Notes under the pieces: model-generated
What the model saw: only the letters and a program-made list of their open reading frames with translations
Database searches by the model: none
Told to the model about the DNA's origin: nothing
NCBI GenBank assembly: GCA_963785645.1
Contig: CAWAWG010000003.1
Span: 682,001 to 746,000, forward strand
Source: Trebonia sp963785645
GTDB lineage: Bacteria; Actinomycetota; Actinomycetes; Streptosporangiales; Streptosporangiaceae
DNA length: 64,000 nucleotides
Direction of reading: 5' to 3'
Translations under genes and position numbers: made by a program
Shown: piece after piece, positions 56,094 through 64,000 of the stretch
How positions within the stretch are numbered: the stretch's first letter is position 1
Layout of the letters: every line of letters starts with the position of its first letter

Positions 56094-56190
56094 CCAGCTC
56101 ACCACATCGCCCGGAAACATGAAGGGCACGAGACGCAGCGCCGGGATCGGCCTGGCGACATGATTCGCCAGGCGTAGTCCTTGTGTGTTT

Positions 56191-56270
56191 ACTTAAATAT
56201 TCAAGTCAAAGCGTACAATTTTTGCCTGTTCACCGGGAAAAATCTTGATCATTGACTTGATTCTTCAAGT
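56191..56270. promoter_or_regulatory. Two matching operators ACTTRA-N4-TCAAGT upstream of MFS pump
   Basis: Site 1 at 56191-56206 (ACTTAAATATTCAAGT) and site 2 at 56255-56270 (ACTTGATTCTTCAAGT, perfect arms), each followed by (C)AAAGCG. A third half site TCAAGTAAAG lies near 56298. Dyads of this type bind MarR- or TetR-class repressors. No such gene adjoins except the TetR at 54558, whose own spacer dyad differs. Confidence 0.6.
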
Positions 56271-56340
56271 AAAGCGACTAACGTTTTAGATGAGCGGTCA
56301 AGTAAAGACCGCAGGGGCCGTAAGAAGAAGGGTGAGTCTC

Positions 56341-57861
56341 ATGTCTGATGCTTCCTCCGCTAACAGCGCCCTGGGCCGACGGCGCTGGCTGATCCTGGGC
56401 GTGATCGCCCTGGCGCAGCTGATGGTGGTCCTGGACCTCACGGTGATGAACATCGCGCTGCCGTCCGCGCAGCGGGCGCTGCACTTCAGCACCGTGGACC
56501 GGCAGTGGGTGGTCACCGCGTACACGCTGGCGTTCGGCAGCCTGCTGCTGCTCGGCGGGCGGCTGGCCGACCTGCTCGGCCGGAAGGTCACGTTCCTGAC
56601 CGGCCTGGTCGGCTTCGCCGGGGTCTCCGCCATCGGCGGCGCCTCGGTCAACTTCACCATGCTGATCACCGCGCGGGCCTTCCAGGGCGCGTTCGCGGCG
56701 CTGCTGGTGCCGTCCGCGCTGTCGCTGCTGACCACCACCTTCACCGAGCCGAAGGAGCGCGGCCGGGCGTTCGCCGTCTACGGGGCGGTCGCCGGGGCCG
56801 GCGGCGCGGTGGGCCTGCTGCTCGGCGGCGCGCTGACCGAGTACCTGTCCTGGCGGTGGTGCATGTACGTGAACCTGATCTTCGCCGCGGTGGCCTTCGC
56901 GGGCGGGGCGCTGCTGCTGGTCCGCCAGCCCGCCCCGTCCCGGCCGAGGCTCGACATCCCGGGCGTGCTGCTGGTCTCCGGGGCGTTGTTCTGCCTGGTG
57001 TACGGGTTCTCCAACGCGGCCTCGCACAGCTGGGCCACGCCGTCCACCTACGGGTTCCTGGCCGCCGGGGTGGTGCTCGGCGCGCTGTTCGCGGCCTGGC
57101 AAGGCCGGGCGGCCCACCCGCTGCTGCCGCCCCGCGTGGTCCTCGACCGCAACCGGGGCGGCGCCTACGCCTCGATGCTGATCGCCTCGGCCGGGCTGTT
57201 CGGGATCTTCCTGTTCCTGACCTACTACCTGCAGCAGACGGTCGGCTACTCGCCGCTCGTCACCGGCGTCGCGTTCCTGCCGCTCAGCGGCGGCCTGATT
57301 CTCGCGGCCAACCTGTCCACGATCAGGCTGATGCCCCGGACAGGGCCCAAGCCGCTGGTCGCGTTCGGGATGCTGGCCTCGGCGGGGGCGATGGTCTGGC
57401 TGGCCCAGCTCGGCCCGCACACCGGCTACGCCGCGGGCGTGCTCGGCCCGCTCATCCTGATCGGAATCGGCCTGGGCCTGGTGATCGCGCCGTCGATCAG
57501 CACCGGCACGTTCGGCGTCGCTCCGCAGGACGCGGGCGTCGCCTCGGCCACGGTCACCGTCGGCCAGCAGCTCGGCGCCTCGGTCGGCACCTCACTGCTG
57601 AACACCATCTTCGCCGCCGCCGTCACCTCCTACACCGCGGCGCACCTCGCCTCGGCCCGGCTGATCGGCCGCCCGGCCCTGACCGGGCAGGCGCTGGTGC
57701 ACGGTTACGACACCGCGTTCTGGTGGACCGCCGGCTTCTTCGCCGTCGGCGCGGTCGTCGGCGGCCTGCTGCTCCGCCGCGGGCCACTGGCCCAGAAAGG
57801 CACGCCACCGGCCAACGTCGCGCACCGCCACCCTCGCCGACCCCATTTCGTGAAGGCTTGA
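56341..57861 (+). CDS. MFS transporter, DHA2 (EmrB/QacA) family drug efflux pump
   Basis: 506 residues from ATG 56341. Fourteen predicted helices. Motif LMVVLDLTVMNIALPSAQRA in helix 1, GGRLADLLGRKVTF in loop 2-3, and antiporter motif GAVAGAGGAVGLLLGGALTE are characteristic of 14-TMS proton-driven multidrug exporters. It is monocistronic behind a double operator, so probably drug- or metabolite-inducible. An earlier in-frame ATG at 56290 lies inside the operator region and lacks a ribosome site. Confidence 0.92.
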   Translation: MSDASSANSALGRRRWLILGVIALAQLMVVLDLTVMNIALPSAQRALHFSTVDRQWVVTAYTLAFGSLLLLGGRLADLLGRKVTFLTGLVGFAGVSAIGGASVNFTMLITARAFQGAFAALLVPSALSLLTTTFTEPKERGRAFAVYGAVAGAGGAVGLLLGGALTEYLSWRWCMYVNLIFAAVAFAGGALLLVRQPAPSRPRLDIPGVLLVSGALFCLVYGFSNAASHSWATPSTYGFLAAGVVLGALFAAWQGRAAHPLLPPRVVLDRNRGGAYASMLIASAGLFGIFLFLTYYLQQTVGYSPLVTGVAFLPLSGGLILAANLSTIRLMPRTGPKPLVAFGMLASAGAMVWLAQLGPHTGYAAGVLGPLILIGIGLGLVIAPSISTGTFGVAPQDAGVASATVTVGQQLGASVGTSLLNTIFAAAVTSYTAAHLASARLIGRPALTGQALVHGYDTAFWWTAGFFAVGAVVGGLLLRRGPLAQKGTPPANVAHRHPRRPHFVKA

Positions 57862-58491
57862 TCAAGAGATCGCTGACCGCAGTGACCAGGCGAAGTCAGT
57901 GCCCTGGACTGCGGTCAGGATCGGATTAGTGGCGCCCGCTGCCCGGTAGCGCGCGATCGTCGCACGGGCCTCGGTCTCGTCGCCGATGGCGCAGAGCGCG
58001 GCGATGAACTCTTCACTGATCGCTTCCTCCTGGACATCACGGTCGTCCGCGTTGTCGTAGGCGCGGAGGTCGGAGTCGTAGCCGGCGGCGGAGAACATCG
58101 CGCGGTAGAAGGGTAGCCCGAAGTAGCGGTGCAGCTCGGCGCGGATGCCGGCGAGTGCGGTGCGGTGGTCGGCGCCGACGGCGACGGGGATGGCGGGCAT
58201 GACGGCGAAGCCGTCGAGGGACTTGCCGACGGCGGCGCGGCCCTTGGCGACCTCGGGGAGGACGACGTCGCGGACATAGTGTGCGGGGCAGGCCCAGAGG
58301 ACGACGCCGTCGGCGACCTCGCCGGCCAGCCGCAGCATCGCCGGGGACAGTCCGGCGAGCAGGATCGGAAGGCCAGGGCGCGGGGTGATGCCGGTGAAGC
58401 GGAAGGTGGAGTTCCAACGCTGCCCCGCCGGAGTCTCGGTGCCGGCGAGCAGGGCTCGTACGAGCGCGACGTATTCGCGCATTTCCGGCAC
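57862..58491 (-). pseudogene. LLM-class F420-dependent oxidoreductase, 5'-truncated
   Basis: The frame opens GWHGQEIGRPVPEMREYVAL and continues FTGITPRPGLPILLAGLSPA, VLWACPAHYVRDVVL, the C-terminal two thirds of a luciferase-like F420 enzyme. An in-frame TAA lies at ~58548 just before LFQTASEPGG. The first ~100 residues of the barrel are missing, so it is a remnant even though a GTG at 58491 could start translation. Confidence 0.72.
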
Positions 58492-58669
58492 CGGGCGGCC
58501 GATCTCCTGGCCGTGCCAGCCGCCCGGTTCTGATGCCGTCTGAAAGAGTTACGACGCATTAGCAGTGGTCGTCTTCCGGTTGTGCCCCATCCAGCCCGGG
58601 TCCCTACCAGGACATCACGGATGTGAGTCCGCCACAGGGGCAGGCAGCCCGTAAGGCAACGCGCAAGAC

Positions 58670-58709
58670 CCGTTGGTGCGCCCGGCGGTCGCCAGGCGCA
58701 CCAAAACGG
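58670..58709. repeat. Imperfect inverted repeat (arms CCGTTGGTGCGCC / GGCGCACCAAAACGG)
   Basis: The arms at 58670-58682 and 58695-58709 pair except for a two-base bulge around a 12-base loop. It lies between the LLM remnant and the integrase remnant. It could be a terminator stem or a mobile-element end. Confidence 0.4.
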
Positions 58710-58779
58710 GATCAGTCGTTCATGATGAGGTCGTAGGTACGGCGGGCATGAGAGGCGACGGCGCTGTCGCCATACCAGG

Positions 58780-58900
58780 CGGAAGGTCATGGCTCTCAGG
58801 CGCCCTGCACGCCTGTTGCACCTGGCCGCCGAGAACAAAGCCGCCCGGACCATCGCCGCCTACACCGAGGCCGCACGGTGGTTCGCCGCCGCGCGCCATG
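58780..58900 (+). pseudogene. Tyrosine recombinase/integrase N-terminal fragment
   Basis: On the plus strand reads LLHLAAENKAARTIAAYTEA and ARWFAAARHAAG. That is the start of the SAM-like core-binding domain of phage-type integrases (AENKSxRTxxxYxxAxxxFAA). Only about 35-40 residues remain before the sequence turns into antisense thiolase near 58900. Confidence 0.55.
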
Positions 58901-59005
58901 CCGCCGGCCTCGCACATCGTCTGCAGGCCGTAGCGGATCCCGTTGTCACGCATGTGGTGGACCATGCGGGTCATCAAGATGGCACCGGACGCACCGAGGG
59001 GGTGT
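58900..59005 (-). pseudogene. Thiolase (acetyl-CoA acetyltransferase) C-terminal fragment
   Basis: The minus strand reads IAVGHPLGASGAILMTRMVH, HMRDNGIRYGLQTMCEAGGM. It contains the thiolase catalytic His (GHPLGASG) and catalytic Cys (CEAGGM) regions, ~35 residues in all. It is fused to the broken CoA-transferase on its 5' side and to the integrase remnant on its 3' side. Confidence 0.78.
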
Positions 59006-59611
59006 CCGACCGCGATCGACCATGGCGGCGTCGACCACCTGGCCGTTGCCGGTAGCACCGCGCTGGTGCAGCGCCGCCAGCAGCCCGAGCGCGAGGTAGA
59101 CGCCGCCGCCGCCGAAGTCGGCCAGCAGGTTAAGCGGCGGCAGCGGCGGTGCGTCGGCCGGGCCGAGCGGAAACACGCCGCCGGCCACGGCGGCGTAGTT
59201 GATGTCGTGGCCCGCCTGGGTCGCGCGCGGCCCCGACTGGCCCCAGCCGGTGGCCCGGCCGTAGACCAGGCCCGGGTTGACGTCGAGGAGGTCGTCCGGC
59301 CCGATGCCGAGCTTCTCCGCGGCACCCGGCCGCATGCCCTCGAGGAATATGTCGGCCCCGGCGACCAGGCGCAGCAGCACCGCGCGGCCCTCGGGGCGGC
59401 GCAGGTCGATCCCGATCCCACGGTGTCCCCGCGTGCGCGGGTCGTACTCAAGCGGCAGCCCGGTCAGCGATCCCGCCCGGCCGGGACGGTCCACCCTGAT
59501 CACCTGCGCGCCCAGGTCGCCGAGCAGCATGGCGGCGAAGGGCACCGGGCCGAGCGCGCTCAGGCACACCACGCGCACGTCGCCGAGTGCCTGCGACCCG
59601 GCCCCGGTCAC
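59005..59611 (-). pseudogene. CaiB/BaiF (alpha-methylacyl-CoA racemase-like) CoA-transferase, 3'-truncated
   Basis: It starts GTG 59611 (MTGAGSQALGDVRVVCLSAL). LLGDLGAQVIRVDRPGRAGS, IGIDLRRPEGRAVLLRLVAG and GWGQSGPRATQAGHDINYAA identify the racemase/formyl-CoA-transferase fold with the catalytic-region GHD. The protein is cut after QVVDAAMVD, about 200 of ~360 residues, and jumps into the thiolase fragment. The junction lies in a shared GATCGCGG-like stretch near 59010. Confidence 0.75.
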
Positions 59612-59724
59612 TGGTCCGGCCCGACCGGATCGCGGCGCCCGCGGAAGGCGACGATCAGGATCCCCTTCTCGCGGCGGACGAGCACGTCGTCACGCGCGGC
59701 CGGCGGGCCAGCGGCTGATGACAT
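59608..59724 (-). pseudogene. Enoyl-CoA hydratase N-terminal remnant, 38 codons
   Basis: ATG 59724 opens MSSAAGPPAARDDVLVRREK, GILIVAFRGRRD and stops at 59608, overlapping the CoA-transferase GTG as GTGA. VLVRREKGILIV is the first strand of a crotonase. The rest of the gene has been removed, leaving its start region as a leader for the next gene. An ATAACGTTAT palindrome sits upstream at 59774-59783. Confidence 0.5.
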
Positions 59725-59805
59725 CGGGGCCAGGCTCCTGAAGGTAGCAAGGAGGATTATTTATTTAACTAATATAACGTTATTGACCCTCGCTGGCAAC
59801 CACCC

Positions 59806-60957
59806 TCAGCGCAGGGCCGAGTGGCCGAGCAGCGCCTTGCCGAGGTGCAGGATCTGGATCTGGCTGGTCCCCTCGGGGATGGTGGCCTCGCGGGCGTCGC
59901 GGAAATACCGCTCGACCGGTGATTCCTCCATGAGCCCGGCGCCCCCGTGCAGTTGGAGCGCCAGGGTGGCCGCGCGGCCGGCCGACTCGCCGCAGTAGTA
60001 CTTGGCCATCGAGCACTCGTACCGTCCCGGCTCGCCCGCGTCGATGGTCCTGGCGGCGTGGTAGCCGAGCAGCCGGGCCGTCTCCGTCAGCGTCGCGATC
60101 TCCACCACCATCTGCTGGACCAGCTGAAATCCGGCGATGGGCTTGCCGAACTGCTCTCGCTGGCGGCAGAACCTGACCGACTCCTCAAGGCACGCCTGGG
60201 ACAGGCCGACGGCGCCCATCGCCATGTTCAGGCGGCCGGCGTTGACCGCCGCCATGCCGAGCGACAGGCCGCCGCCGAGCTGGCCGAGCACGTTGCCCGC
60301 CGGGACGAGCGTGTCCTGGAACGTCAGCTCGCAGCTGGTCGTCGACCGCAACGGCATGTGCGGGATGTCGTGTACGCCGAATCCCGACTCGGCCGCGTCG
60401 ACGAGCAGCCCGGTCACCCCGTGATCGGTGCCGCCCTCGTCGACCACCCGGGCGAACAGGATGCCGAAATCGCACCCGAGGGCGTTGGTGATGTACAGCT
60501 TGCTCCCGTTGACGACGAAGCCGTCCCCGGTGCGGCGGGCGGTGGTCCGCAGCGCGCCGGCGTCGGAGCCCGCATCCGGCTCGGTCAGCCCGAACCAGCC
60601 GAACCGGCGCCCGGCCAGCAGCGGCTGGAGGAACCGTTCCGCCTGGGTCGCGTCGGCGGCCGCGCCGAGCACCCGGGCGACCATGCCCTGCACGTTGAGG
60701 GTCGTCCGGAGCGAACCCCAGCAGCGGCCCGCCTCCTCCATGAGGATCGCCTGCATCATCATCGGCAGCCCGTCTCCCCCGGCCGCCTCGGGCACGCCGC
60801 CCCGGATGTAGCCGAAGTCGCAGAGCCGCGGCAGCAGCTCCCACGGGAATGTCCGCGCCCGCTCGTGCGCCGCCACCAGCGGCGCCACCTTCTTGTCAAG
60901 AAAGGACCGCACCGCGTCGCGCAGTGCGCGTTCATCCTCGTTGAGGAGCACCGACAT
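59806..60957 (-). CDS. Acyl-CoA dehydrogenase
   Basis: 383 residues from ATG 60957 (MSVLLNEDERALRDAVRSFL); an earlier start near 61004 is possible. FGLTEPDAGSDAGALRTTAR and VNGSKLYITNALGCDF are FAD/substrate motifs. GREQFGKP-type RQREQFGKPIAGFQLVQQMV and C-terminal DAREATIPEGTSQIQILHLG with the family Glu complete it. It introduces a 2,3 double bond in an acyl-CoA and passes electrons to ETF. It reads toward the CoA-transferase remnant. An operator dyad lies over its promoter. Confidence 0.93.
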   Translation of the reverse strand: MSVLLNEDERALRDAVRSFLDKKVAPLVAAHERARTFPWELLPRLCDFGYIRGGVPEAAGGDGLPMMMQAILMEEAGRCWGSLRTTLNVQGMVARVLGAAADATQAERFLQPLLAGRRFGWFGLTEPDAGSDAGALRTTARRTGDGFVVNGSKLYITNALGCDFGILFARVVDEGGTDHGVTGLLVDAAESGFGVHDIPHMPLRSTTSCELTFQDTLVPAGNVLGQLGGGLSLGMAAVNAGRLNMAMGAVGLSQACLEESVRFCRQREQFGKPIAGFQLVQQMVVEIATLTETARLLGYHAARTIDAGEPGRYECSMAKYYCGESAGRAATLALQLHGGAGLMEESPVERYFRDAREATIPEGTSQIQILHLGKALLGHSALR

Positions 60958-60997
60958 CGTTTGGCTCAGCCCTTCCCGCCGATTGGGTGCTTTCAGT

Positions 60998-61017
60998 TGT
61001 ATCATCATACTGATACA
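60998..61017. promoter_or_regulatory. Perfect 20-bp palindrome TGTATCA-N6-TGATACA before acyl-CoA dehydrogenase
   Basis: TGTATCA (60998-61004) and TGATACA (61011-61017) flank TCATAC, 40 bp upstream of the dehydrogenase ATG. TetR-type fatty-acid or aromatic-CoA repressors use dyads of this shape; no regulator gene is next to it. Confidence 0.6.
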
Positions 61018-61144
61018 GTCCAATCCCGGATAGCGGGCCGTCGCGGAGCCGAAGCGGGCACGACGCAGCCGGCGAGGGGCTGTCCGCCCGCCGCCTGGGT
61101 CTTGCCGATCGACAGCCGATCGCGCTTCCGCGCCTTACCGCCGC

Positions 61145-62513
61145 TTACTCGTGCCCGCCGCACCCGCCGGCTGAGCCGTGGGGGGCGGTGCCCCCCACGG
61201 GCCCTGGTTCAGGCCGGAGCGGGGACCGGGGCCGCGCCGGCGGGTTGACCGGGGCGAGCTTCTTCGAGTCGTCGAAGCCGACGATCTTGGCCAGGTTGCC
61301 GCCGAGTATTTCGGCCCGGTCCTCGTCGGGCACGCCGGCGAACTGCTCCTTGATGACAGCCTGGCTGCCGAGGAAGGTGCCCTCGGCGTGCGGGTAGTCG
61401 CTGCCCCAGTAGATGGTGTCGACCCCGGTGATGTGCCGGGACATGCACGGCAACCTGGTCGTCGGCGAACTGCACGCGGATGTTGCGCCTGCACGTACTC
61501 GCTCGGCTTGAGCGGCTGCGGCCAGCGGTCGTTGATCTTGAACATCCGGCCCATGAGCTTCTGGTCGTGCGGGTCGACCCCGTCGTCCCAGAAACCGAGC
61601 CACCAGTGCGGGTCCTGGCCGGTGCCGGTGCGCCACGCCTTGTCCATCGAGCCCATGTAGTTCGCGAGCCAGCCCGCGTTGAACTCGATCACGTTGAACA
61701 TCAGGCTGGGGTGCCGCTCGCACACGCCCGAGCTGACCAGGTCGGCGATGATCCGCATGGGGCTGGCCGCGGCGGTGTTGCCGCCGCCCATGGTGCGGCC
61801 GGCCAGCAGGGCGCCGCTGAGCTCCTGCTTGCCCATGGTCATCGCGGTCAGGATGCCCTTGACCTGGCTGCCGGTGACCGAGGTGCCGGCCTTGGAGTCG
61901 ACGCCGCCGGACGCCACGTGGAAGAAGACCGGCAGGCCGTTCGCCTCGGCGGCCGCCCACAGCGGCTCGTACTCCGGGGCCCAGTAGGGCAGCGGCTGCG
62001 GATGCTCGGGCAGGATCAGCGCCGTCAGGCCGAGCCGGACGGCGCGCTCGATCTCCTTGACCCCGTCGGCCACATCGGTGGTGGGGATGGCCGCGGCGGG
62101 CCGCGAGCCGGTTCGAGTACGGCAGGTAGGTCTCGGCCAGCCAGTCGTTGTAGACGCGGGCGTGCGCGATCGACCGCTCGTGCAGTGTCGGTGTAGAGGG
62201 CAAAGAACGACAGGTTGGGAAACAGCACGGTCGCGTCGACACCGTCGCGGTCCAGGTCGCGGAGGATGCTGTCGGGAAGCCCGTCGGGCGTCGGGCCGGG
62301 GAACTGCCGGTAGCGGGACACGGTCCATCCCTCGTACCCCGTCGTGTGCACGGTGCGGAACTGGGTGTGGCCCCCGGGCACCAGCGGCTCGTCGAGAACC
62401 GTGTCCTCTTCCCACAGCGCCTGGTCGCGCATGTTCTTGGGCAGCCGCGTCTTGTAGAGGTCGACCGGCTCGACGACGTGACTGTCACCGGAAACGATGA
62501 ATTCCTTTGCCAT
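61145..62513 (-). pseudogene. Amidohydrolase-2 family protein (decarboxylase/hydrolase), about three frameshifts
   Basis: It starts ATG 62513 (MAKEFIVSGDSHVVEPVDLY, first metal region). Pieces read ILRDLDRDGVDATVLFPNLS, then after shifts near 62200 and 62110 AVRLGLTALILPEHPQPLPY, FHVASGGVDSKAGTSVTG, FNVIEFNAGWLANYMGSMD, and after a shift near 61480 GVDTIYWGSDYPHAEGTF with the catalytic Asp, ILGGNLAKIVGFD. Repaired ~455 aa. The family (PF04909) includes o-pyrocatechuate and resorcylate decarboxylases, fitting the acyl-CoA dehydrogenase and cyclase neighbours. The 346 bp upstream (62514-62859) hold only promoter-like AT-rich sequence. Confidence 0.76.
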
Positions 62514-62859
62514 GTAGTTCCCCAGGTGCTTGGAAGTACTTTGGTACCAGATATATTGGCTACCTTGGAAATTACCGTGCGCCGTCAGGCACGTCAACCG
62601 TTCCTTTAACAAATCAGCAATTCTCGTCATGGCGAATCGACGTTGAATTTTCGCCGCCGGGAAATGCCTTTAAGCCGGTTCGGCCAGTGCGCCATTCCCG
62701 GCTTTCTGCGGGCGGATATTAACTTAGCCATAACGTCACGGCTGTTGTTGATCACCTTCTCGTCCGGGGTCGGCTGGTCATGGATGGACCCTTCTTGACG
62801 CGAGGGCCGTCCCGGGAGCGGCACGGCCCCCGCGCGTCTCGGTTCCGGCGAACCGGCGG

Positions 62860-63267
62860 TCAGCCGGGCGGCTGCCAGCCGACGTACTCGTCCGCCCGGC
62901 GGCTGAGTAGCCATTTGCCGGCCACCGGGCGGAATACGTCGTGGTACCTGGCGACGATCTGAACCGACCAGCCGGAGTCACCCTGGGCGAGGAACACCAC
63001 GTCGGTAGTCGCGCGGGCCTCCTCGTCGTCCCAGTCGGTGATGACGATGTTGACCGGCATGTGCCGCTGCAGCCCCTTGGGCTTCCAGCCGTCCCAGGCC
63101 TCCCGGATCACGTCCGCACCCGCGAAGACGCCCAGGCCGGGCACCTCAAGGACCGCGTCCGGCGTGTAAAGGGCCATGATGGCGTCCGTGTCGCCTGCGT
63201 CCTGGGCCTGCACGTGCGCCGCGACAGTGGCATAGACGCCCGCGAAGACATCCGCGAAACTGGTCAC
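62860..63267 (-). CDS. SnoaL/NTF2-like family protein
   Basis: 135 residues from GTG 63267 with AGGAGG upstream. HVQAQDAGDTDAIMALYTPD and AVLEVPGLGVFAGADVIREA are typical of the SnoaL-like/NTF2 cone fold used by polyketide cyclases, dehydratases and isomerases. No catalytic assignment is possible. It lies 10 bp after the cyclase gene on the same strand, so they are co-transcribed. Confidence 0.82.
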   Translation of the reverse strand: MTSFADVFAGVYATVAAHVQAQDAGDTDAIMALYTPDAVLEVPGLGVFAGADVIREAWDGWKPKGLQRHMPVNIVITDWDDEEARATTDVVFLAQGDSGWSVQIVARYHDVFRPVAGKWLLSRRADEYVGWQPPG

Positions 63268-63277
63268 CGGCCGCCTC

Positions 63278-64000
63278 CTACTTAATCGCTACCGGGGTAA
63301 GGGGCGTGCCCACCGCCCCGGTGACCTTGAGGCCGGTGGCGGAGAAGAAGAACTCCCACACGCCGTCCTGCTCGCAGTCGGCGGCCAGGTCGTTGAAGTT
63401 GAACATCTCGCCCAGGGTGAGGCCGATATCGCGGATCGCTACCTGGTGGAAGGGAATGGTGGCGCCGGGGATCGGGGTCGGCCAGGCCTCGCCGTTGGCC
63501 TGGTCGAGGGCGAGGGCGGCGATCTCCCGGTCGTGGATCCACCGGCAGATGTCCTGACCGGGGCCAGCCGTGTTCCCCACATAGTGCTGCCGGTCGCCCT
63601 CCGCGAAGTACTTGTACCAGCCGGTGCGTATGCACACGATGTCCCCCGATTCGACCCGCACCCCCTGGCGCTCCTCGGCCGCGAGCACGTCGGCCTCGGT
63701 GATCTCGTAGGAGTCCGGCAGCGCGTCGACCCCCTTCAGCGCGGCGATGTCAAGCAGCACCCCGCGGGAGATGAGCTTCGGGGCCACCTTGGCAATATCG
63801 TTCCTGGAAGCGCCCTGGAAGTTGTTGAGCGCGGCGGCGGGAACCCCGTTGTAGAAGAAGCCGTCGTACCCCACGTGGGCCAGCCCGTCCCACTGGGTGG
63901 ATGCCTGCAGGCCCATGATGATCATGTCGTCCGCGGCGATCTGCCCGTCCTTGGCGTAGAAGGTGTCCGACGGCAGCAGGGTGAACACGTGCTGCGGGTT
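63278..64000 (-). CDS. Cyclase family protein (kynurenine-formamidase-like), 5' end outside window
   Basis: The last 240 residues are visible, running open to the window edge. MGLQASTQWDGLAHVGYDGF (metal-binding HxxxD-type region of the family is usually H-x-G-T-H-x-D; here WDGLAHVGYDG), GVLLDIAALKGVDALPDSYE, ESGDIVCIRTGWYKYF and DICRWIHDREIAALALDQAN match PF04199 cyclases. These hydrolyse N-formyl or cyclic amides and occur in aromatic degradation. It is probably the first gene of a unit with the SnoaL-like protein. Confidence 0.85.
   Translation of the reverse strand, partial: NPQHVFTLLPSDTFYAKDGQIAADDMIIMGLQASTQWDGLAHVGYDGFFYNGVPAAALNNFQGASRNDIAKVAPKLISRGVLLDIAALKGVDALPDSYEITEADVLAAEERQGVRVESGDIVCIRTGWYKYFAEGDRQHYVGNTAGPGQDICRWIHDREIAALALDQANGEAWPTPIPGATIPFHQVAIRDIGLTLGEMFNFNDLAADCEQDGVWEFFFSATGLKVTGAVGTPLTPVAIK

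Noticed and set aside
1..64000. tRNA, rRNA, replication origin, complete insertion sequence or secondary-metabolite cluster
   Set aside because: None recognised by eye. No cloverleaf or ribosomal motifs, DnaA-box clusters, complete transposase, or PKS/NRPS domains were seen.

Overview
The window is 64 kb of high-GC actinomycete DNA. This is inferred from the strongly G/C-biased third codon positions, GTG starts, DUF222/HNH genes, F420-type (PPOX and LLM) oxidoreductases and IclR/PucR/TetR/GlxA regulators. The species cannot be named from sequence alone. No rRNA, tRNA, CRISPR array or replication origin was recognised. The content is almost entirely accessory catabolism: transporters, CoA-ester chemistry, dehydrogenases and local regulators.

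Layout. (1) 1-4229: SsuABC/NMT1-type ABC importer with two substrate-binding proteins in tandem, two permeases and an ATPase. (2) 4793-10513: pyruvate carboxylase convergent with a RecD2-like helicase. (3) 10630-15947: a frameshifted DMT transporter, an AAA ATPase plus DUF4276 (TOPRIM-like) pair that looks like a defence module, and a frameshifted DUF222/HNH gene. (4) 16255-25150: an intact, translationally coupled operon with NCS1 permease, IclR regulator, zinc dehydrogenase, HisC-like aminotransferase, HisD-like dehydrogenase, a 35-codon micro-ORF, a kinase-fold phosphotransferase, an FMN 2-hydroxy-acid dehydrogenase and an SDR. It looks like a self-contained catabolic pathway for an imported nitrogenous compound, and no named pathway fits. 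(5) 26441-36636: a second catabolic locus with a TPP enzyme, PPOX protein, class III aminotransferase, aldehyde dehydrogenase and a single-chain cobalamin-dependent mutase-like protein. It is divergent from an APC amino-acid permease, a MerR-XRE-cupin regulator and a second PPOX protein. Nearly every gene from 26.4 to 36.1 kb except the last carries frameshifts or a premature stop. (6) 36647-44000: esterase, SDR/TetR pair, Fpg/Nei glycosylase, LtrA, a deleted EamA transporter and a GlxA-type regulator. (7) 43715-47535: CoA-transferase, amidohydrolase and enoyl-CoA hydratase. (8) 47536-49054: gene-poor. (9) 49055-64000: PucR regulator, CocE-type hydrolase, enoyl-CoA hydratase, tautomerase, TetR/MBL pair, MFS pump, acyl-CoA dehydrogenase, amidohydrolase, SnoaL-like protein and a cyclase. 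Two patches of gene debris (53.1-53.9 and 57.9-59.7 kb) lie among them.

The most interesting parts are the HisD/HisC/kinase operon, the ATPase-TOPRIM pair, the fused B12-dependent mutase locus with its mirror-image operator pair, and the gene graveyards. The graveyards join fragments of thiolase, CoA-transferase, integrase, enoyl-CoA hydratase, amidohydrolase and acyl-CoA ligase. The uneven frameshift density makes sequencing error a serious alternative to true decay, so broken genes are described as they would read if repaired.
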